A DNA stretch of 64,000 nucleotides from Chryseobacterium sp. MYb7 (GTDB lineage: Bacteria; Bacteroidota; Bacteroidia; Flavobacteriales; Weeksellaceae): positions 155,692-219,691 of the forward strand of contig NZ_PCOU01000005.1 of the NCBI RefSeq assembly GCF_002979455.1, in the 5' to 3' direction. The notes beneath the pieces were generated by a model. The model was not told where the DNA came from. It did not search any database and saw only the letters and a list, made by a program, of their open reading frames with translations. The position numbers and the translations under genes were made by a program. This document shows positions 61,909-64,000 of this stretch, one piece after another; positions within the stretch are counted from its first letter, which is position 1; every line of letters starts with the position of its first letter.

Positions 61909-62291
61909 ATATATGATTGTGCTTTTAATTGAAAACTATGCTTGTTTTGTTGCTGTTAATGGATCTATTTTAAATTTTTTGATTAAAAATAGTTGTAAAC
62001 AAGAGCTTTCAATGTGCTTTTATAAAAATCATGTGAATGTATGAAAAATATTGATAATAAGTAGTTGTGGAGTAGGATTTTAAGATAAGTTTATGGTTTG
62101 AAGAGTTAGGTCGCTATTTATTTTGTCGTCATTAAAATAAAAATAGATTTTTTATATGATCTGCTTTAATCTGCAAAACATCTTTTCTCAAATTAATTGT
62201 GAAGTTATTTAGCTACCTAAGTCTTTTTGTGAAAATATTTAAATATTACATATAATCCTTACTTTAAAAGTAAGGATTTATAATTAAAGAT
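61909..62291. other. 383-bp spacer containing a vestigial arsR start
   Basis: AT-rich; apart from the arsR-like remnant (62158-62217) and a short inverted repeat at 62255-62277 (ATCCTTAC/GTAAGGAT), which could act as a weak terminator for the HEPN gene, I see nothing. Confidence 0.5.
62158..62217 (-). pseudogene. Remnant of an arsR 5' end and operator
   Basis: 60 bp align without gaps to 59599-59658 (46 identities by my count): the first codons of arsR plus the operator repeat. The minus-strand reading INLRKDVLQIKADH corresponds to [14 protein letters not shown], with the start codon changed to ATT. The operator-like AGTTATTTAGCTAC remains. No further arsR sequence follows. Confidence 0.65.
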
Positions 62292-63419
62292 TTAGTTTGG
62301 GGAATTCTTTTCTAAACTTAAAGTATTATTTATCAATAATTCGATGATTATTCTCTCAAATAATTCTGTTATCTTTTTTAATGATTCAGCTTTATATGTT
62401 AAATCTCTTAGACTATGAGTAACTAAATTTCTTATATTGTAAATTTTATCAGAAAATGAATTACGTTTAGAAATCTTACCTATTTCTTTATAAAGGAAAT
62501 CAACTTCGGAAATAAAATCACTTTTTAGATTACCATTTAGAACGGCTGCCTCAAAAATACTTTTCACTAAATCTCTTTCAGTTGATGATCGGTTAATTAA
62601 TTCTCTAAAATCATTCTTTCCTAACTGTTTCTTTTTATAGTCTTCAATATGTTCATTATATTGTTGTTCAGATAATTCTTCCATAAAGTGTTCAATAATC
62701 TGATAGAGTAAAATAAATCTAACTAGATAATTTTCTGACTGTAATATATGTTCTATAAAAAGTGATTTAGTAAACGCATTAGAATCTATTGGAAATTTAG
62801 ATTTTTTAATTTTTATCCTTGAATTTTTCCTTATTTCGCGGGTAAATTCAGGGTGTTCATAAAACGCTTTTATTTCTATTTTGCCATCTGTTAATAAGTA
62901 TCCATTTTTATAGAATGATAAAATGTAGTTTTCTATTTTAAAATCATCTATCTTTTTAATAGTTTCTTTACTTAATAAACATATTACTTTATCACCATAT
63001 ATATCAGAAAGTTTAACAAATTCCTGATTAAATAGTTCTTCGGATATATTTAGATTATGACTTAATAGTTTTTTATATGCAATAAATTTATAATTATTTA
63101 AATTTTTATAATCTATAAAATCATTCTCATTAGACTCCAAAATAGTTAGTGGAAATATCCATCCTAATCTTTCAGATATCGTATATTCGTAAATCTCAAA
63201 AACATCGTTTTCTGCAGTTAAATAAGGGTTTTCAAAAATGAATAACTCAAATTTATTTTCATCCCAATTTGAATCTGTAGTAGGAATATATTTTACATTA
63301 ATTCCTAAATCTTCTGAATTACTAACCCTAAAATATTTTAGACTTTCTTCTTTAAAAAAATGTAAATTGTTTAATAATATTTCAGTTTCACTTTCAGATC
63401 TGTTCAGTCTTAATGGCAT
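62292..63419 (-). CDS. Hypothetical protein with C-terminal HEPN-type RNxxxH motif
   Basis: 375 residues, no signal or TM. Residues 1-210 are mixed alpha/beta without a motif I know (KFELFIFENPYLTAENDVFE, ERLGWIFPLTILESNENDFI). Residues about 225-370 are helical: NYLVRFILLYQIIEHFMEEL, FSDKIYNIRNLVTHSLRDL, FERIIIELLINNTLSLE. RNLVTH matches the R-polar-x3-H catalytic motif of HEPN ribonucleases, preceded by the 'F.LLYQIIEHF' helix common in ApeA/Swt1-like HEPN domains. HEPN RNases are typical of antiphage and toxin systems. The start ATG follows the upstream stop by 3 nt (TAATAAATG), so translation is coupled to the upstream gene. Confidence 0.6.
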   Translation of the reverse strand: MPLRLNRSESETEILLNNLHFFKEESLKYFRVSNSEDLGINVKYIPTTDSNWDENKFELFIFENPYLTAENDVFEIYEYTISERLGWIFPLTILESNENDFIDYKNLNNYKFIAYKKLLSHNLNISEELFNQEFVKLSDIYGDKVICLLSKETIKKIDDFKIENYILSFYKNGYLLTDGKIEIKAFYEHPEFTREIRKNSRIKIKKSKFPIDSNAFTKSLFIEHILQSENYLVRFILLYQIIEHFMEELSEQQYNEHIEDYKKKQLGKNDFRELINRSSTERDLVKSIFEAAVLNGNLKSDFISEVDFLYKEIGKISKRNSFSDKIYNIRNLVTHSLRDLTYKAESLKKITELFERIIIELLINNTLSLEKNSPN

Positions 63420-63422
63420 TTA

Positions 63423-63941
63423 TTATCTAGTTTTTCTTTCATATTGAGTAAACGCTTCGTTAATTGCATCTTTTAAATTTAAATATCCATCTGATCTTCT
63501 ATCAAAAAGTTCTCTAAAGAAAAAATGAAAATACATACGCTGGTCATTTCCAATTTTTTTAGCAGTATTCCTAATATTATCAAGCCTGACAATTAATGTA
63601 TTTAAATCTTCATTGATATTTTCGCTATTTATATCTTTAAGTAGTGGCAAAATATCAGATGTTTTTTCAATAGCTTTATTATCAATAAGTTTTCCAATGG
63701 CAGAGCCAAAACCAGTCATAACTTGCGATTTATTAAAAATCTTTAAAGCAGTTTTGGCAAATGGCTGTCCAGATAACTTTTGATCTAAAGTTTCTTCATT
63801 AAAAGACCACCCATTACTTAATTTGTTTATTTTTTTTACGAATGAATCATAGGCTGTTAAGAAATCTTTAAATAAGTCACTGCCTTGATTTTCTATTGCT
63901 AGTTTTTCAAGGCTCTTAATATTGAAGTCATCTTGACTTTT
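63423..63941 (-). CDS. Hypothetical helical protein upstream of the HEPN gene; 5' end unresolved
   Basis: The frame is open from 63941 down to TAA at 63423-63425 (172 codons), but the first ATG is only at 63719 (98 codons). The stretch 63941-63720 still looks coding: SLEKLAIENQGSDLFKDFLT, AYDSFVKKINKLSNGWSFNE and ETLDQKLSGQPFAKTALKIF. A TGA at 63942-63944, in a TTTTTGAAAAAG context, closes it, and the frame is open again to the window end. So the gene is either truncated, frameshifted, or uses a non-standard start. Helical, acidic, no known family. It couples to the HEPN gene by TAATAAATG. Confidence 0.45.
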   Translation of the reverse strand, partial: KSQDDFNIKSLEKLAIENQGSDLFKDFLTAYDSFVKKINKLSNGWSFNEETLDQKLSGQPFAKTALKIFNKSQVMTGFGSAIGKLIDNKAIEKTSDILPLLKDINSENINEDLNTLIVRLDNIRNTAKKIGNDQRMYFHFFFRELFDRRSDGYLNLKDAINEAFTQYERKTR

Positions 63942-64000
63942 TCAAAAATTATATTTTTTATTTGAAATAAAAAAAGGGATTAGGAAATTAGAGTCGCTAA

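Overview
The window looks like chromosomal DNA from a Chryseobacterium-type flavobacterium (Bacteroidota, Weeksellaceae), possibly near C. gleum or C. indologenes. The evidence is low GC; repeated promoters of the TTG-N~20-TAnnTTTG type used by the Bacteroidota primary sigma factor; few Shine-Dalgarno sites and several TTG starts; a T9SS C-terminal sorting domain; a DUF2723 glycosyltransferase; Bacteroidota-type T6SS genes (tssG, tssN, tssK); and a subclass B1 metallo-beta-lactamase resembling the CGB/IND enzymes. I see no tRNA, rRNA, intact insertion sequence, prophage or CRISPR array.

Layout. 1-7 kb: housekeeping and small redox genes (LolA-like tail, glutathione peroxidase, VOC protein, SDR-like protein, YjbR, ribF, atpD-atpC). 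7-16 kb: a large B12-type radical SAM enzyme, a Crp/Fnr regulator beside an NADP-binding reductase, an EamA exporter, and a two-gene unit that fits sulfonolipid (capnine) synthesis: a cysteine-synthase-fold enzyme followed by an AOS-family acyltransferase. 16-25 kb: cell-envelope glycan genes (DUF2723 protein, GT-C-like membrane protein, kdsA) and a TonB receptor. 25-30 kb: a copper module (HYC_CC_PP protein, DUF3347 protein, and a multicopper oxidase with two heavy-metal-binding domains and a CopB-like tail).

29-36 kb is an eroded accessory stretch. It holds two secreted VGINT-type proteins, a decayed tandem duplicate of the oxidase 3' end plus a VGINT gene, a frameshifted S9 peptidase, and an FAD monooxygenase with an internal TAG. 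36-43 kb: rpoD, an S1/P1 nuclease, the detached T6SS trio tssG-tssN-tssK and a class V aminotransferase. 43-50 kb: a beta-barrel/S41 lipoprotein pair, the metallo-beta-lactamase, and a TonB receptor whose promoter carries a near-perfect palindrome, convergent with a DtxR-family regulator gene. 50-56 kb: a T9SS-secreted reprolysin-like protease, directly followed by a small protein that resembles only the protease's pro-region; then a threonine aldolase and unknown secreted proteins. 56-62 kb: an ArsR-SRPBCC-YdeI-DoxX-DUF4256 run behind a promoter with two inverted repeats, and a Prc protease. 62-64 kb: a decayed second arsR start and operator, then a tightly coupled pair whose second member carries a HEPN RNxxxH motif. 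That pair is the best candidate here for an undescribed defence or toxin-type system, but its upstream gene has no clear start.

All homology statements come from reading the sequence and knowledge of the families; no searches were run. Intergenic regions carry several repeat families typical of this genus (TGCTTCGACAGGCTCAGCAT elements, multi-hairpin CCACCCCGTC units, and degenerate word-like repeats).
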